A program made the position numbers and the translations under genes. 64,000 nucleotides of DNA. Origin: Bacteroidota bacterium (GTDB lineage Bacteria; Bacteroidota; Bacteroidia; Flavobacteriales; Flavobacteriaceae). The stretch's first letter is position 1. Each line of letters starts with the position of its first letter. Shown one piece after another: positions 1-9,470 of the stretch. The stretch is from NCBI GenBank assembly GCA_023386585.1, contig JAEWJM010000007.1, positions 1 to 64,000 on the forward strand. The letters run 5' to 3'. The notes below the pieces were generated by a model. The model was not told where the DNA came from. It searched no databases and saw nothing but the letters and a program-made list of their open reading frames with translations.

Positions 1-249
1 GGCCCATAATAATCCCTCGTAAATCGTTTTTTATAGCACATGAGGATTTCCCGCAAAAGTTTGTAAATACGCAAAAGATGCAGTCCGGCTATCGGGCGTG
101 TGGGCCAGCACAATATCGATTGCCCAGCAATAAGGGATGAAATCAGAGGTGAAGACTGAAATCTTCACAGATTTTGCGGTATAATTTCTTCGGGCGATTC
201 TTGCGGACCACGATCACGCCGGTGTCAGCCAATGTCAATGATAGCCACC
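1..249. other. Left-edge non-coding stretch, no gene recognised
   Basis: No open frame here looks like a real gene. A minus-strand frame at about 130-20 reads plausibly for some 35 codons up to a TAA but has no start, and it is separated from any upstream frame by the repeat at 250-353. It may be gene debris. The stretch lies downstream (3') of queD. Confidence 0.4.
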
Positions 250-353
250 TCGCGTGAAGGATGGAAGCGCAAATCCTTGCTTTGGAATGCTCATCGGTTG
301 CAACAAACTTGTGCAAGATTGAAGCGCACAGCCTGACCCGAAGGGGCACGCCC
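250..353 (+). repeat. Dispersed bulged-hairpin repeat, copy 1
   Basis: The copy reads GATGGAAGCGCAAATCC, then a stem TTGC...GCAA, then GATTGAAGCGCACAGCC, with an extra flank GACCCGAAGGGGCACGCCC. It keeps the family rule ATC, one unpaired C, stem, loop, stem', GAT. It sits directly after the stop codon of queD. Short frames read through it (both strands) are not genes. Confidence 0.8.
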
Positions 354-361
354 AAAAAAAA

Positions 362-814
362 TTACAGATTATCCGCGGCGAACCATTCGGCGAAGGAAGT
401 TTCAGTCTCCTGCAATCGCAACGAATGAAGTGAAATGCGTTCGGGAAGCCTTTTCCTGATCTTTTGGGCAAAATCGATCACCATATTTTCGCTGGTGGGC
501 TGATAGGGTACCAGAATCACATGGTGGCCGCGCGATTTGAGTTCATTAGCCAACTCAACATGAGGCGTATTCTGGTTGAAAACCGTTGCATGGTCAAAAA
601 AGTCCACGATTTCTTCACGGACAATCTTTTTCAGGTCGGAGAAGTCGATCACCATTCCGTACTTAACATTGGTCACATCGTCAATCGGTGTTCCGATTAC
701 AGTAACTGACAATTTGTAACTATGGCCATGGACATTTCGGCACTTTCCATCGTAACCATACAGGGCGTGCCCGGTTTCAAAGTTGAATTGCTTGGTGATC
801 CTGATTTTCTGCAT
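362..814 (-). CDS. queD: 6-carboxytetrahydropterin synthase QueD
   Basis: A 150-residue protein of the PTPS/QueD family. QueD converts 7,8-dihydroneopterin triphosphate to 6-carboxytetrahydropterin in the cytoplasmic pathway to preQ0 and queuosine. Visible family marks are the zinc-binding histidines H16, H29 and H31 (the latter two in NVHGHSY), the catalytic Cys25, the later DHATVFN histidine, and PTSEN near the C terminus, followed by a Glu-rich LQETETS. Length fits the family. A TAAATTTG promoter box lies 18 bp upstream. A queuosine-precursor transporter occurs near 56 kb, but no other que gene is adjacent. The gene is divergent from the tRNA. Confidence 0.93.
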   Translation of the reverse strand: MQKIRITKQFNFETGHALYGYDGKCRNVHGHSYKLSVTVIGTPIDDVTNVKYGMVIDFSDLKKIVREEIVDFFDHATVFNQNTPHVELANELKSRGHHVILVPYQPTSENMVIDFAQKIRKRLPERISLHSLRLQETETSFAEWFAADNL

Positions 815-831
815 GGTTTTATTTTATCCTG

Positions 832-839
832 CAAATTTA
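832..839 (-). promoter_or_regulatory. TAnnTTTG -7 box for queD
   Basis: TAAATTTG on the minus strand matches the Bacteroidetes -7 element exactly. No clear TTTG -33 element is seen at the usual spacing. The start codon is 18 bp downstream and has no Shine-Dalgarno sequence. Confidence 0.55.
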
Positions 840-861
840 GGTAAAAACACGGTTCTTTAAT

Positions 862-894
862 TTTGCTTTATAAATTGTAAATGCAGTATATTTG
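862..894 (+). promoter_or_regulatory. Promoter of tRNA-Ala
   Basis: TTTG (862-865) and TATATTTG (887-894), separated by 21 bp, match the Bacteroidetes -33/-7 promoter. The mature tRNA begins 10 bp downstream. Confidence 0.65.
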
Positions 895-903
895 CCCCCG
901 AAC

Positions 904-977
904 GGGGGATTAGCTCATTTGGCTAGAGCGCTTGCCTGGCAGGCAAGAGGTGACCGGTTCGAATCCGGTATTCTCCA
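904..977 (+). tRNA. tRNA-Ala (GGC)
   Basis: The cloverleaf is complete. The acceptor GGGGGAT pairs with ATTCTCC and includes the alanine identity pair G3:U70. The D arm begins TAGCTC. The anticodon stem CTTGC/GCAAG encloses loop CTGGCAG, so the anticodon is GGC. The T arm is ACCGG-TTCGAAT-CCGGT. The discriminator base is A and the CCA end is not encoded. Confidence 0.97.
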
Positions 978-979
978 CA

Positions 980-1008
980 AAGCCTTCTTTACAGAAGGCT
1001 TTTTTATT
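980..1008 (+). terminator. Rho-independent terminator of the tRNA
   Basis: AAGCCTTCT and AGAAGGCTT form a stem around a short loop, followed directly by a run of T. Confidence 0.85.
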
Positions 1009-1131
1009 GTTTATAAGTTTTTGTTGCGGAACAAATAAATCTTTTACTTTTAACTTTTTATTAGGAGCTTAATCCTGACTAAAAGTTTTATGGTAAATCC
1101 CGCGGTCAAAACGTTGCCGACAGCAGATTTG

Positions 1132-2991
1132 ATGCACTGCTTCAGACAATTTCTTTGTTTATTATTCAGTTTGTTATCCGTGTCAGCTTTTGCCCAAATG
1201 CAGGTGGAAAGTGCAGTGTTGCGGGCTCCAGTAAATCTATTTTGCGACAGCACGTTGTCGACCCCAACATCGATTTATTTTGACTGGAGCAACGTAGGAC
1301 AGACCAATTTCACTTATACTTATAGCATTGCGGGCGGACCGCCGATTACGGGAACGATTGCAGCGCCTTCGCACCTGATTGTAACCGGATTAACCCCCGG
1401 GCAATCAGTGACCTTTACACTTGTAGCCAACGGCGTTACGGGTGTTGCGCCGGAAACTGTTACCTGCAACTCGCTTTGCATTACTTCGGTCACGCCGACT
1501 TTTACGCAGATAGCTCCCGTTTGCGCCGGCGTAATACCGCCAACACTTCCGCCGATGTCACTCAACGGCATTTCGGGAACGTGGAACCCACCAACAATCA
1601 CGGGAACCGGATCCTATACTTTTACTCCCAATTCGGTACTTTTTCCGTGCGCCAGCACACAAACGATGAACATCACGGTTTCTCCTGCGCCAACTCCTAC
1701 GTTTACGACAATTCCGTCGTCTGTTTGCCAGGGAAGTGTGCCTCCGGTTCTTCCGGCTACGTCTTCGAACGGAATTACAGGCAGCTGGTCACCCGCAATC
1801 GTAACGACGGCCACAGCAGGCAATTCTGTTTACACGTTTACGCCTAATCCCGGACAATGTGCGGCATCCGGTGTTACTGCAGTTCCGATCAATGTTACTC
1901 CGATGACAGCGCCTGCTTTCGATCCGATTGGCCCGATTTGCAACGGCGTTACCCCAAAACCCGTGTTGCCGACGACATCGACGAACGGAATAACCGGTAC
2001 ATGGTCGCCCGCAGTCGTAAACAATAACGCTACTACAACTTATACATTTACACCCACTGCCGGACAATGCGCCACGATTCAATCGATGACCATCACAGTC
2101 TTGCCCCGGCCCGTTCCAAATTTTCCTCCGATTGCGCCTTTTTGTGTCGGCTCGGCAGCGCCAGTCCTTTCTGCAACTGCACCCAATGGAATCAATGGAA
2201 CCTGGTCGCCTTCGACAATCGATAATACGATCAGCGGCTCTTATGTGTTTACGCCCACCGATGCTTGTGGCGTCCAACAAACGTTGAACGTGATCGTACA
2301 ACAGTTGACATCGCCGGGATTTAGTGACATTTCAATTTGCCAGGGTGACGCTGCTCCGTTTTTGCCGACGACGTCGCCGACCGGGGTTCATGGTACCTGG
2401 TCGCCGGCCGTTTTTGACAACCTTGCCGGCGGAACCTATACTTTTACGCCTAATGCCGGTCAATGCGCTTCCGCCCAAGTTATTGCGGGTATAGTCAACA
2501 CCCAGATATTGTCAACTGTTGATTATGTCGTGACGAATTACTTTGCCGACGACCAGAATGTCACTGTGTTCACCGCGCCACCTGGAAATTACCTTTACCA
2601 ACTGGATAATAACACGATCCTGACATCAAACGTGATTCATAACGTTAGCAGTGGCTATCATACGATTACGGTGTACGATCCTTATGGATGTTCCGACCCG
2701 ATCACTGTCGTAGATATTTTCGTTGTGAATTATCCGCACTTTTTTACCCCGAACGGCGACGGAGTTAACGACCTATGGAATATTTATGACCTTGCGTTTG
2801 AGCTCGACGCGCGAATATTCATCTTTGACCGATACGGAAAACTCATCAAGGAAATTTCGCCCGCCGGCGAAGGCTGGGATGGAACTTACAACGGACAGCC
2901 ATTGCCATCGACCGATTATTGGTTTAGCATCGATTACCGTGAAAATAGTGTACCGCGGACATTCAAAGCGCACTTTTCGCTAAAACGGTAA
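1132..2991 (+). CDS. Secreted Ig-like repeat protein with T9SS type B (CHU_C) sorting domain
   Basis: A 619-residue predicted cell-surface or secreted protein. The chosen ATG begins MHCFRQF, followed by a hydrophobic stretch and an AFA-Q cleavage site; the in-frame ATG at 1090 would add 14 residues before the signal peptide. The middle holds five repeats of about 70 residues, each with an N-terminal Cys, the motif NGIxGTWSPA and a YTFTPxxGQC end, resembling Ig-like/PKD modules. The last 85 residues contain FFTPNGDGVNDLW and IFDRYGKLI, typical of the gliding-motility-associated CHU_C domain that directs type IX secretion. Function beyond adhesion or surface display is unknown. It converges on the gene at 2992 with no spacing. 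Confidence 0.88.
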   Translation: MHCFRQFLCLLFSLLSVSAFAQMQVESAVLRAPVNLFCDSTLSTPTSIYFDWSNVGQTNFTYTYSIAGGPPITGTIAAPSHLIVTGLTPGQSVTFTLVANGVTGVAPETVTCNSLCITSVTPTFTQIAPVCAGVIPPTLPPMSLNGISGTWNPPTITGTGSYTFTPNSVLFPCASTQTMNITVSPAPTPTFTTIPSSVCQGSVPPVLPATSSNGITGSWSPAIVTTATAGNSVYTFTPNPGQCAASGVTAVPINVTPMTAPAFDPIGPICNGVTPKPVLPTTSTNGITGTWSPAVVNNNATTTYTFTPTAGQCATIQSMTITVLPRPVPNFPPIAPFCVGSAAPVLSATAPNGINGTWSPSTIDNTISGSYVFTPTDACGVQQTLNVIVQQLTSPGFSDISICQGDAAPFLPTTSPTGVHGTWSPAVFDNLAGGTYTFTPNAGQCASAQVIAGIVNTQILSTVDYVVTNYFADDQNVTVFTAPPGNYLYQLDNNTILTSNVIHNVSSGYHTITVYDPYGCSDPITVVDIFVVNYPHFFTPNGDGVNDLWNIYDLAFELDARIFIFDRYGKLIKEISPAGEGWDGTYNGQPLPSTDYWFSIDYRENSVPRTFKAHFSLKR

Positions 2992-5900
2992 TCAAAAGAA
3001 CGCACGTAACTGTATGCTTCCGGTATGGATTGCGCGGCTTGTCTCGCTTTTACGTCCCTGATAATTCACATTCACATCAAGATATTGAGTCAGGTTTTTT
3101 TGAAGCAGCAGGCGCCACGTCATATTTTCGCCGGGCTGCAAACCTTCCAGCATCTGAAAAGCGACCGGCGATTGTGAATTTCCGGTGAAAGCATTTTTGT
3201 AGTAGGAAAACTCGCCATTCATCGTGAGCTTTTTCTCGCTTGCAAACGTAAAGGCAGTTCCAATCCGATCCTGCTTCAGCTCTTCGCCGCCAATGAGTTG
3301 GTTGACCTTCTGCTGAAATTCATAAAATACATCCCACGCCGCATTTTTCGAAAAGATATACGAGATTCTTGGCGCCAATTGCCAGCCGTTGACTTCATAA
3401 TTTTTTTCCGGGAAATTCTCAGAACTCACTGCGGCAAATATCGTTTTAGACGCCATAGTGAAAAGCCAGTGCTTCTTATACAAATGCGTGTATTGCAATT
3501 GGTGCGAGCTGTTTTCACTTGCCTGTGTTCCGATGGAAAGCAGGGTTCGCGCTTTGTTTTGCAAATACGTATAAGTAACCGAATGATCCTGTTTGCCGCG
3601 ATTGTAGTATATGCTGTTGCGGAATCCTGAGTTGAGTCCGAGTAAATCATCGCCAGCAGAATTCGAAAACGGATCCAAATTAAAATTGCCATTTTCGCGC
3701 CTGATTTTCCTGTCGACCGAAAACGACGCCTGGTCATAAAAATAGGACAAAAACTTCCTGAATCCGGTGTTGTTTTGCCAGATTCCCGGGTTTATCGTCA
3801 TAGATTGCGAGAATTTGTTCTGGTGCGTCTTGACAAAGACTTGATTCGGAAGGAACACGCGTACAAATATCGCCTGGTCGGGAAATGGTGCGACTTCAAA
3901 CTCTTCCAATTCCTGAATTCCGTTGCCGTTGTAATCGTTCCAGGTGTAAACTCCCTGGCCGGGATCGACCTCGAGATAGGTGAATTCCTGTTGTGCGATC
4001 GTACCCGAAGAAGTTTCGTAAGCGATCGTCGTTTGAAGCAACTGCTTGAAAAACTTGTCGTTGTATAATATTCGGGAATTCAACGAAGGTTCATCAACCA
4101 ACGCCGGATCGCTGAATTTTAAAATTCGATAGTTGGCGAAAATGGAAAGATCCGTTTTTTCGTTTTGGATCAATTTTGATTTCACGTAGTACGATTGCGA
4201 ATTGTTCACGCGTTGTAGAAATCCATTGCGAAGGCTGTCGTTTGAACGTGCCAGAAAACCTGTTTCAACAAAGACTTTCGTCGAATCGCCGCGGCCTGCG
4301 AATGCGCCCCATTCGGAAAATTTCTGGCTCAATGCCGTATATTGACCCGTCGTTGTGAGCTTTTGCCGGTTGTCTTCGATCTTAAGGCTGCCGCCAACCC
4401 AATTCTTGCCAAAGCGAAATTTCGCCTGACTGTAGCTGCGTATGAATTTCGAATCCGATTCGGCAGCATTACTATTGAGGAAACTTTCTGAAGTACGCAC
4501 ATCCCATTTGCCGAGCTTCAGCACCGCATCAATAACATGTCGGCTTCCGGAGAAGTTTTCGGAAAAATCGAGTTTTTCGAACTGATATTTCGCAAATCCG
4601 CTGTTTCCGGATGCATCCAAAGGCAAAAGCGTTGTTTCGATTCCGCTCACGAGAAGGCTTTGATTCCCGATCGGGTTCAGAAGGTTCCAGTCGCGGTTGA
4701 ATTCTATCGTAAAAAGTCGTTCGATCGTCCTGAATTCCGTTGCGACATATTGGTAGTTGGCAAAAGCATCGGTCTTCCACTTTTTTGAAAACAATCGCTG
4801 TCGCGTATTGATCTTCGCGGCAATTCCGGTGTTGTCGTCATCGTCAATCGACGAAAACAGGTTCTTGTCGTTCTTGCTGACACCAAATTCAAAATCAACA
4901 GCCGTCTTTTCCGATGGCGAGTACTTTCCGAGCACCGTGGCGATTTGAATTTTTGTCGGTGGCACAAGCCTCGTTATCGGTTCGTAATTTCCCTGCCGCA
5001 CGCCATCGACCGGCGAAACATACTGGTATATTTTTCCGATTGCCGCCGAACTGGCCAAAACATAGTTTCCAAGGTTATTTCCGACCAGCGTAAAACGGAC
5101 ATTGAAAAGTTCGTCGTCGGGATTGTTGGAATATTCAAAAGCGTCGATTCCGTCGACAATGATTTTTCGATACAATATTTTATTCGCCGAATAACTGTCG
5201 GGATAGGCGGAAGGCGCTGTCATCAGTGCAGGATCGTCGCCTGCAGCCGCAAGGATCGTCGCCTGTTCGGTTGACAAGTTTTGCTGAAGCGGCTGGTTCT
5301 TGATATCCGATTCCGAATAGACAAATCCGCCAAGCGACCATTTTTCCTCTTCGTGAACGGCGCCACCATAGGCTACGAACCGCGTATAATTGCGATCGGA
5401 ATACTGGTATTCGATATTGATCCGCATCTCGGAAGTGATCGGGAAAAGCGAGGTAAAAATGATCTCACCCGCATTGTAATCGATAATATAATCGTTGTTT
5501 TCGCCGCGCTTCAGGAGGATTCCGTTCACAAAAACCCTTTCCGAACCCGAAACCACAAGAACGTACAGTTCACCGTTTGGCCCACGCAGTTTGTACGGAC
5601 CCTGATTTCCTTCCTGTCCGGTGAACGAACTTCGCGCATACTGGCCACGTACCAAAGCCGCCGAAGCGAATATGGTTGTTTTTTTGTTCGGTTTTCCAAA
5701 AGCAAAAGTTCCCGAAAGCCCCTGCACTTTTTTGTTGAAGTTCAGAAAACGCGATTGCCGGTTTTCCATAAAAAGGTCGCCCGCGCGCACTGTCCATCGT
5801 TCACCTGCGACTTCAATGAAAATCTGGTCAAATTCATCCAGCTTTTGCGAATAGCCGCCTTCCTGCAACGGGATGTTGCTGTCTTGTATCGACGCCCGAA

Positions 5901-6417
5901 GGCTGATCTTGTCCGAAAGCTTCCCGGTTATCTGCAAGTCGAGATTGGAGTTGACAACTGCATTCTGGTTATTTCCGATCGTAACGCCTCGGGTAATGCT
6001 GCCCGACGTCGCAAGTCCTTCGAACGGGACAAATTTTTTCAACGGGCCGCGGGAGACTTTATACAGGTTTCCCAGCGCCGATTCATTGTCGAGTACGCGA
6101 TTCTGGTCGTAAATGCTGTATTTCCGGGTCAGGTATTCGGGATATTTGAGATAGCGAACGGTAAGGCTGTCCGGATTCGAATAGCCATTTCTGAATGTCA
6201 GCATACTTTTGCTAAAATCGACCGCAAAAAATGTAGTGTCGACCGGATTGCCATTGGAGTCAAGTAACTTAAAAAAGACCTTGTTGATGCTGACGCTGTC
6301 GATTCGCACGGTATCGGAAACCGCGATTTTTTTGCTTTTATAGGGCGAGCCGGATTCCTGTGCCGATAGCGTCCAGGCAAAGCCGACAAAAAGCAGAAAG
6401 AGCAGGTTTTTCAACAT
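2992..6417 (-). CDS. Very large predicted outer-membrane beta-barrel protein
   Basis: A 1141-residue protein of unknown function. The ATG at 6417 gives a good signal peptide (MLKNLLFLLFVGF, cleavage near LSAQ); a TTG eight codons upstream is less likely. After an N-terminal domain rich in short beta motifs come segments such as ERWTVRAGDLFMEN and SRFLNFNKKVQGLSG, then hundreds of residues of alternating hydrophobic/polar strands with many aromatic residues, ending in LRAFF with a C-terminal Phe as in barrel proteins. Unlike TonB-dependent receptors it has no visible plug or TonB box. I recognise it as a conserved Bacteroidetes type but cannot name its role. A 328-residue antisense frame inside it is a shadow. 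Confidence 0.8.
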   Translation of the reverse strand: MLKNLLFLLFVGFAWTLSAQESGSPYKSKKIAVSDTVRIDSVSINKVFFKLLDSNGNPVDTTFFAVDFSKSMLTFRNGYSNPDSLTVRYLKYPEYLTRKYSIYDQNRVLDNESALGNLYKVSRGPLKKFVPFEGLATSGSITRGVTIGNNQNAVVNSNLDLQITGKLSDKISLRASIQDSNIPLQEGGYSQKLDEFDQIFIEVAGERWTVRAGDLFMENRQSRFLNFNKKVQGLSGTFAFGKPNKKTTIFASAALVRGQYARSSFTGQEGNQGPYKLRGPNGELYVLVVSGSERVFVNGILLKRGENNDYIIDYNAGEIIFTSLFPITSEMRINIEYQYSDRNYTRFVAYGGAVHEEEKWSLGGFVYSESDIKNQPLQQNLSTEQATILAAAGDDPALMTAPSAYPDSYSANKILYRKIIVDGIDAFEYSNNPDDELFNVRFTLVGNNLGNYVLASSAAIGKIYQYVSPVDGVRQGNYEPITRLVPPTKIQIATVLGKYSPSEKTAVDFEFGVSKNDKNLFSSIDDDDNTGIAAKINTRQRLFSKKWKTDAFANYQYVATEFRTIERLFTIEFNRDWNLLNPIGNQSLLVSGIETTLLPLDASGNSGFAKYQFEKLDFSENFSGSRHVIDAVLKLGKWDVRTSESFLNSNAAESDSKFIRSYSQAKFRFGKNWVGGSLKIEDNRQKLTTTGQYTALSQKFSEWGAFAGRGDSTKVFVETGFLARSNDSLRNGFLQRVNNSQSYYVKSKLIQNEKTDLSIFANYRILKFSDPALVDEPSLNSRILYNDKFFKQLLQTTIAYETSSGTIAQQEFTYLEVDPGQGVYTWNDYNGNGIQELEEFEVAPFPDQAIFVRVFLPNQVFVKTHQNKFSQSMTINPGIWQNNTGFRKFLSYFYDQASFSVDRKIRRENGNFNLDPFSNSAGDDLLGLNSGFRNSIYYNRGKQDHSVTYTYLQNKARTLLSIGTQASENSSHQLQYTHLYKKHWLFTMASKTIFAAVSSENFPEKNYEVNGWQLAPRISYIFSKNAAWDVFYEFQQKVNQLIGGEELKQDRIGTAFTFASEKKLTMNGEFSYYKNAFTGNSQSPVAFQMLEGLQPGENMTWRLLLQKNLTQYLDVNVNYQGRKSETSRAIHTGSIQLRAFF

Positions 6418-6485
6418 AAAAGTATAACGCCGTCGCGTCAAAAGTAGTGTCTTTTCGCCGATTTGCGCCTGTTATACCTTGCCGA

Positions 6486-7742
6486 TCAGCTTTCCTTGGT
6501 GATGATCTGCATTGTTTCGCGGCTGACCTGGCGAAGCAGTATTGTCTTATTGTCGGCAACGCTCCGGGCGATTTTATCATTAAAGTGGCGGATCGTATAT
6601 AGCGCAACATTTTCATTGTACGAGATCCGGAATTTGCGCGACAGCGAAGCCTTGAGCTCATTGAAATTGCCGAATTTATCATCGACGCAAACCGAAAAGC
6701 TGATCGCCGAGTTCTGGATCAGGTGCACTTTCATTTTGAATTGATGCAGCAACGAAAAGATCTCGCTGATGTTTTCCTCGACGATAAACGAAAAGTCGAT
6801 CGACGAAAGTGAGATCAGCAATTGGTTTTTCTTGACGATAATGCACGGGATACTCGGCTCCAGATCGGCTCCTTTGCTCACCCGCGTTCCCGGCAATTGC
6901 GGATTGATAAACGATTTTACGTAGAGTGGGATTTCCTTTTTTTGAAGCGGCTGCAGCGTTTTCGGATGGATGACACTCGCCCCGTAAAAAGCGAGTTCAA
7001 TCGCTTCGCGGTAAGAAATCTGGTTCAGCAGCACGGTGTTTTCGAAAAGCCGCGGGTCGGCATTCATTACACCGGGAACGTCTTTCCAGATGGTAACGCT
7101 TTCGGCGTTGAGGCAATAAGCGAAAATTGCGGCCGTGTAATCCGAACCTTCACGACCCAATGTTGTGGTGAAATTGTTTTCGTCTGAACCCAAAAAACCC
7201 TGAGTGATGTTCAGGACTTTTTTTCGGACGTTTTTCGAAATATTTTTTTGCGTCCGTTCCCAGTCGACTGCGGCATCGCGATAATTTGCGTCGGTTTTTA
7301 TGAATGTCCGCACGTCAAGCCACTGGGTTTTCATTCCGGTTGTCGACAAAAATTGGCCGACAATCGTCGTCGAAAGCAGTTCGCCGTAGCTGACGATCTG
7401 ATCGTAAACGAAATTGTAATTTGGCGACTTGTTGTTCTTGATAAAGAGATCAAGTTCAGCGAAAAGCCCGGCAACAGCGGCAAAAACCGGATGAGCCTCC
7501 TCATCAAAAAGATCAAGTAAAATCTGGTTGTGGTACTTTTTGACTTCCTGTATGGAAGCGCTCAGCGATGCCGATTTCCGGAAGTAATTGTTGATGACGG
7601 CTTCCAGTGCATTGGTTGTTTTTCCCATCGCCGAAACCACCAATAACACGTCATCATAGCCTGTTTGCATCAAAACCTGATGCATGTTGCGAATTCCTTC
7701 TGCGTCTTTTACCGACGCACCGCCAAATTTAAATATTCTCAT
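6486..7742 (-). CDS. Aspartate kinase
   Basis: A 418-residue monofunctional aspartokinase that phosphorylates aspartate, the first step to lysine, threonine and methionine. The N terminus has KFGGAS (residues 5-10), and the kinase core includes TTLGREGSDYTA and KDVPGVMNADPR. The C-terminal third has the spacing of two ACT regulatory domains (for example LLISLSSIDFSF), so feedback control by an amino acid is expected. Length is normal. The gene lies 68 bp downstream of nothing related; the gap to the acetyltransferase upstream is 42 bp, so cotranscription is possible. Confidence 0.93.
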   Translation of the reverse strand: MRIFKFGGASVKDAEGIRNMHQVLMQTGYDDVLLVVSAMGKTTNALEAVINNYFRKSASLSASIQEVKKYHNQILLDLFDEEAHPVFAAVAGLFAELDLFIKNNKSPNYNFVYDQIVSYGELLSTTIVGQFLSTTGMKTQWLDVRTFIKTDANYRDAAVDWERTQKNISKNVRKKVLNITQGFLGSDENNFTTTLGREGSDYTAAIFAYCLNAESVTIWKDVPGVMNADPRLFENTVLLNQISYREAIELAFYGASVIHPKTLQPLQKKEIPLYVKSFINPQLPGTRVSKGADLEPSIPCIIVKKNQLLISLSSIDFSFIVEENISEIFSLLHQFKMKVHLIQNSAISFSVCVDDKFGNFNELKASLSRKFRISYNENVALYTIRHFNDKIARSVADNKTILLRQVSRETMQIITKES

Positions 7743-7784
7743 GGGCTATAAATCGAATGTCGAATTTCGAACGTTGGAATGATC

Positions 7785-8261
7785 TCATGAACAATTATTC
7801 AAAAAAATTTCGATTCCGGTTTCGTCCATGTGAACGACACGCCAGTCGGGAAGCACTTTCGCGCCGCTTTTTTCGTAAAACCGGATTGCCGGTTCATTCC
7901 AATCGAGCACGTTCCATTCGATCCGTCGCACATTAGCCAACTTTCCACGCCGTATGATTTCGCTGTATAGCGCCATCCCGATTCCGGTTCCGCGGCTTTT
8001 TTCAGTTACGATAAGGTCTTCTAAATGGATCGTCCTGCCCTTCCAGGTCGAAAACCGGAAATAATAAAGCGCCACGCCCAAAATTTCGCCAGCGTGTTCG
8101 GCTACGATCGTTTGAAACAGCGGGTTGTCCCCGAATCCGTCGCGTTCAAGATCCGAAACTGTGATAACAACAGCTTCAGGCTCACGCTCAAAAATTGCCA
8201 ATTCGGTTATCAGCGCCAGCACCGCCGGCATATCGTCTTTTCTTCCGTCGCGGATAATCAT
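7785..8261 (-). CDS. GNAT family N-acetyltransferase
   Basis: A 158-residue GNAT enzyme, which transfers acetyl from acetyl-CoA to an amine of unknown identity. The acetyl-CoA loop reads EKSRGTGIGMALY, followed by a YEKSGAK strand near the C terminus. The start is the ATG at 8261; a TTG one codon upstream is in frame but unlikely. It most resembles the diamine/thialysine acetyltransferase type (LEDLIV before the loop), but the substrate cannot be set from sequence. A TATATTTG box lies 41 bp upstream. Confidence 0.85.
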   Translation of the reverse strand: MIIRDGRKDDMPAVLALITELAIFEREPEAVVITVSDLERDGFGDNPLFQTIVAEHAGEILGVALYYFRFSTWKGRTIHLEDLIVTEKSRGTGIGMALYSEIIRRGKLANVRRIEWNVLDWNEPAIRFYEKSGAKVLPDWRVVHMDETGIEIFLNNCS

Positions 8262-8301
8262 CAAAAATTAATTAAGCGGCGAACAGCGCGTCCGGCCGAA
8301 A

Positions 8302-8309
8302 CAAATATA
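8302..8309 (-). promoter_or_regulatory. TAnnTTTG -7 box for the acetyltransferase
   Basis: TATATTTG on the minus strand matches the Bacteroidetes -7 element exactly and leaves a leader of about 35 bp. The -33 element is weak (TTAG at 19 bp). Confidence 0.5.
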
Positions 8310-8422
8310 ACAATAAACATTGCGCAGGCTAAACCCGCATTTGCCAAAAAAGCCGATATTTGCGTAGCTACAACGATTTCGAATTAAAAACAACTCAACC
8401 AACAAAAATCGGAAACCACAAC

Positions 8423-9430
8423 ATGAAAGAACGCAACAGGACGCTCGGTGAATTTATTATCGAAAAACAGGAAGAATTCAAATACTCTTCGGGCGAACTT
8501 TCCCGCATTATCAATTCGATCCGCCTCGCCGCCAAGGTCGTGAATTATAAAGTCAACAAAGCCGGACTGGTCGATATCATCGGAGCCGCCGGCGAGCAGA
8601 ATATCCAAGGCGAAGACCAGCAAAAGCTCGACGTTTATGCCAACGAAGTCTTCATTCAGACGCTCATCAACCGCGAAATCGTCTGCGGGATAGCGTCGGA
8701 AGAAAATGACGATTTTATCACCGTCGCGGGCAGCGATAACGGCCACAACAACAAATACGTAGTGCTGATGGATCCGCTTGACGGCTCGTCGAATATTGAT
8801 GTCAACGTTTCCGTGGGCACGATTTTCAGCGTTTTCCGTCGCATCACGCCGTTGGGAACCCCGGTCCAACTCGAGGATTTTCTCCAGCCCGGAATCAACC
8901 AGGTCGCTGCCGGCTACGTAATTTACGGAACGTCAACAATGATCGTTTATACGACAGGCCACGGCGTTAACGGTTTTACGCTTAATCCGGCGATCGGTAC
9001 ATTTTACCTTTCGCATCCCAACATGCAATTCAAAAAAGATGGAAATATATACTCGATCAACGAAGGCAACTACGTCCACTTTCCGCAGGGCGTAAAAAAT
9101 TACATCAAATATTGCCAGACCGAAGAAGGCGATAGGCCGTACACTTCGCGATACATCGGAAGTCTGGTCTCTGACCTTCACAGGAACATGATCAAGGGCG
9201 GAATTTATATCTATCCAACAAGTTCAAAAGCGCCGAAAGGCAAGCTACGGCTGATGTACGAATGCAATCCAATGGCATTTATTGTCGAACAGGCAGGTGG
9301 CAAGGCGTCGGACGGATTTTCGAGAATCATGGAAATACAACCCACAGAACTGCATCAACGCGTGCCATTCTTTTGTGGCTCGACCAACATGGTCGAAAAA
9401 GCCGAAGAATTCATGGCGGCACACCAATAA
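8423..9430 (+). CDS. fbp: Class I fructose-1,6-bisphosphatase
   Basis: A 335-residue enzyme of gluconeogenesis that hydrolyses fructose-1,6-bisphosphate. The metal-binding motif DPLDGSSNID starts at residue 117, preceded by GIASEENDD, and the C-terminal KLRLMYECNPMAFIVEQAGG is typical of the family. The ATG at 8423 is chosen because MKERNRTLGEFI aligns with the usual N terminus and gives standard length; an earlier TTG at 8360 would add 21 atypical residues. It is monocistronic, with a strong terminator after the stop. Confidence 0.96.
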   Translation: MKERNRTLGEFIIEKQEEFKYSSGELSRIINSIRLAAKVVNYKVNKAGLVDIIGAAGEQNIQGEDQQKLDVYANEVFIQTLINREIVCGIASEENDDFITVAGSDNGHNNKYVVLMDPLDGSSNIDVNVSVGTIFSVFRRITPLGTPVQLEDFLQPGINQVAAGYVIYGTSTMIVYTTGHGVNGFTLNPAIGTFYLSHPNMQFKKDGNIYSINEGNYVHFPQGVKNYIKYCQTEEGDRPYTSRYIGSLVSDLHRNMIKGGIYIYPTSSKAPKGKLRLMYECNPMAFIVEQAGGKASDGFSRIMEIQPTELHQRVPFFCGSTNMVEKAEEFMAAHQ

Positions 9431-9431
9431 A

Positions 9432-9458
9432 AAAAGCTCCACGCGGAGCTTTTTTTTT
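9432..9458 (+). terminator. Terminator of fbp
   Basis: Stem AAAAGCTCC / GGAGCTTTT around ACGC, followed by a long T run. It begins right after the stop codon. Confidence 0.9.
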
Positions 9459-9470
9459 ATTATGGCGTTC

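Noticed and set aside
143..471. Two short minus-strand frames near the left end
   Set aside because: They run through repeat copy 1 and into queD; similar peptides arise from other copies of the repeat.
5281..6267. 328-codon open frame on the plus strand
   Set aside because: Antisense to the large outer-membrane protein; its composition (Arg/Phe/Ile-rich, no domain) fits a shadow frame of that gene.
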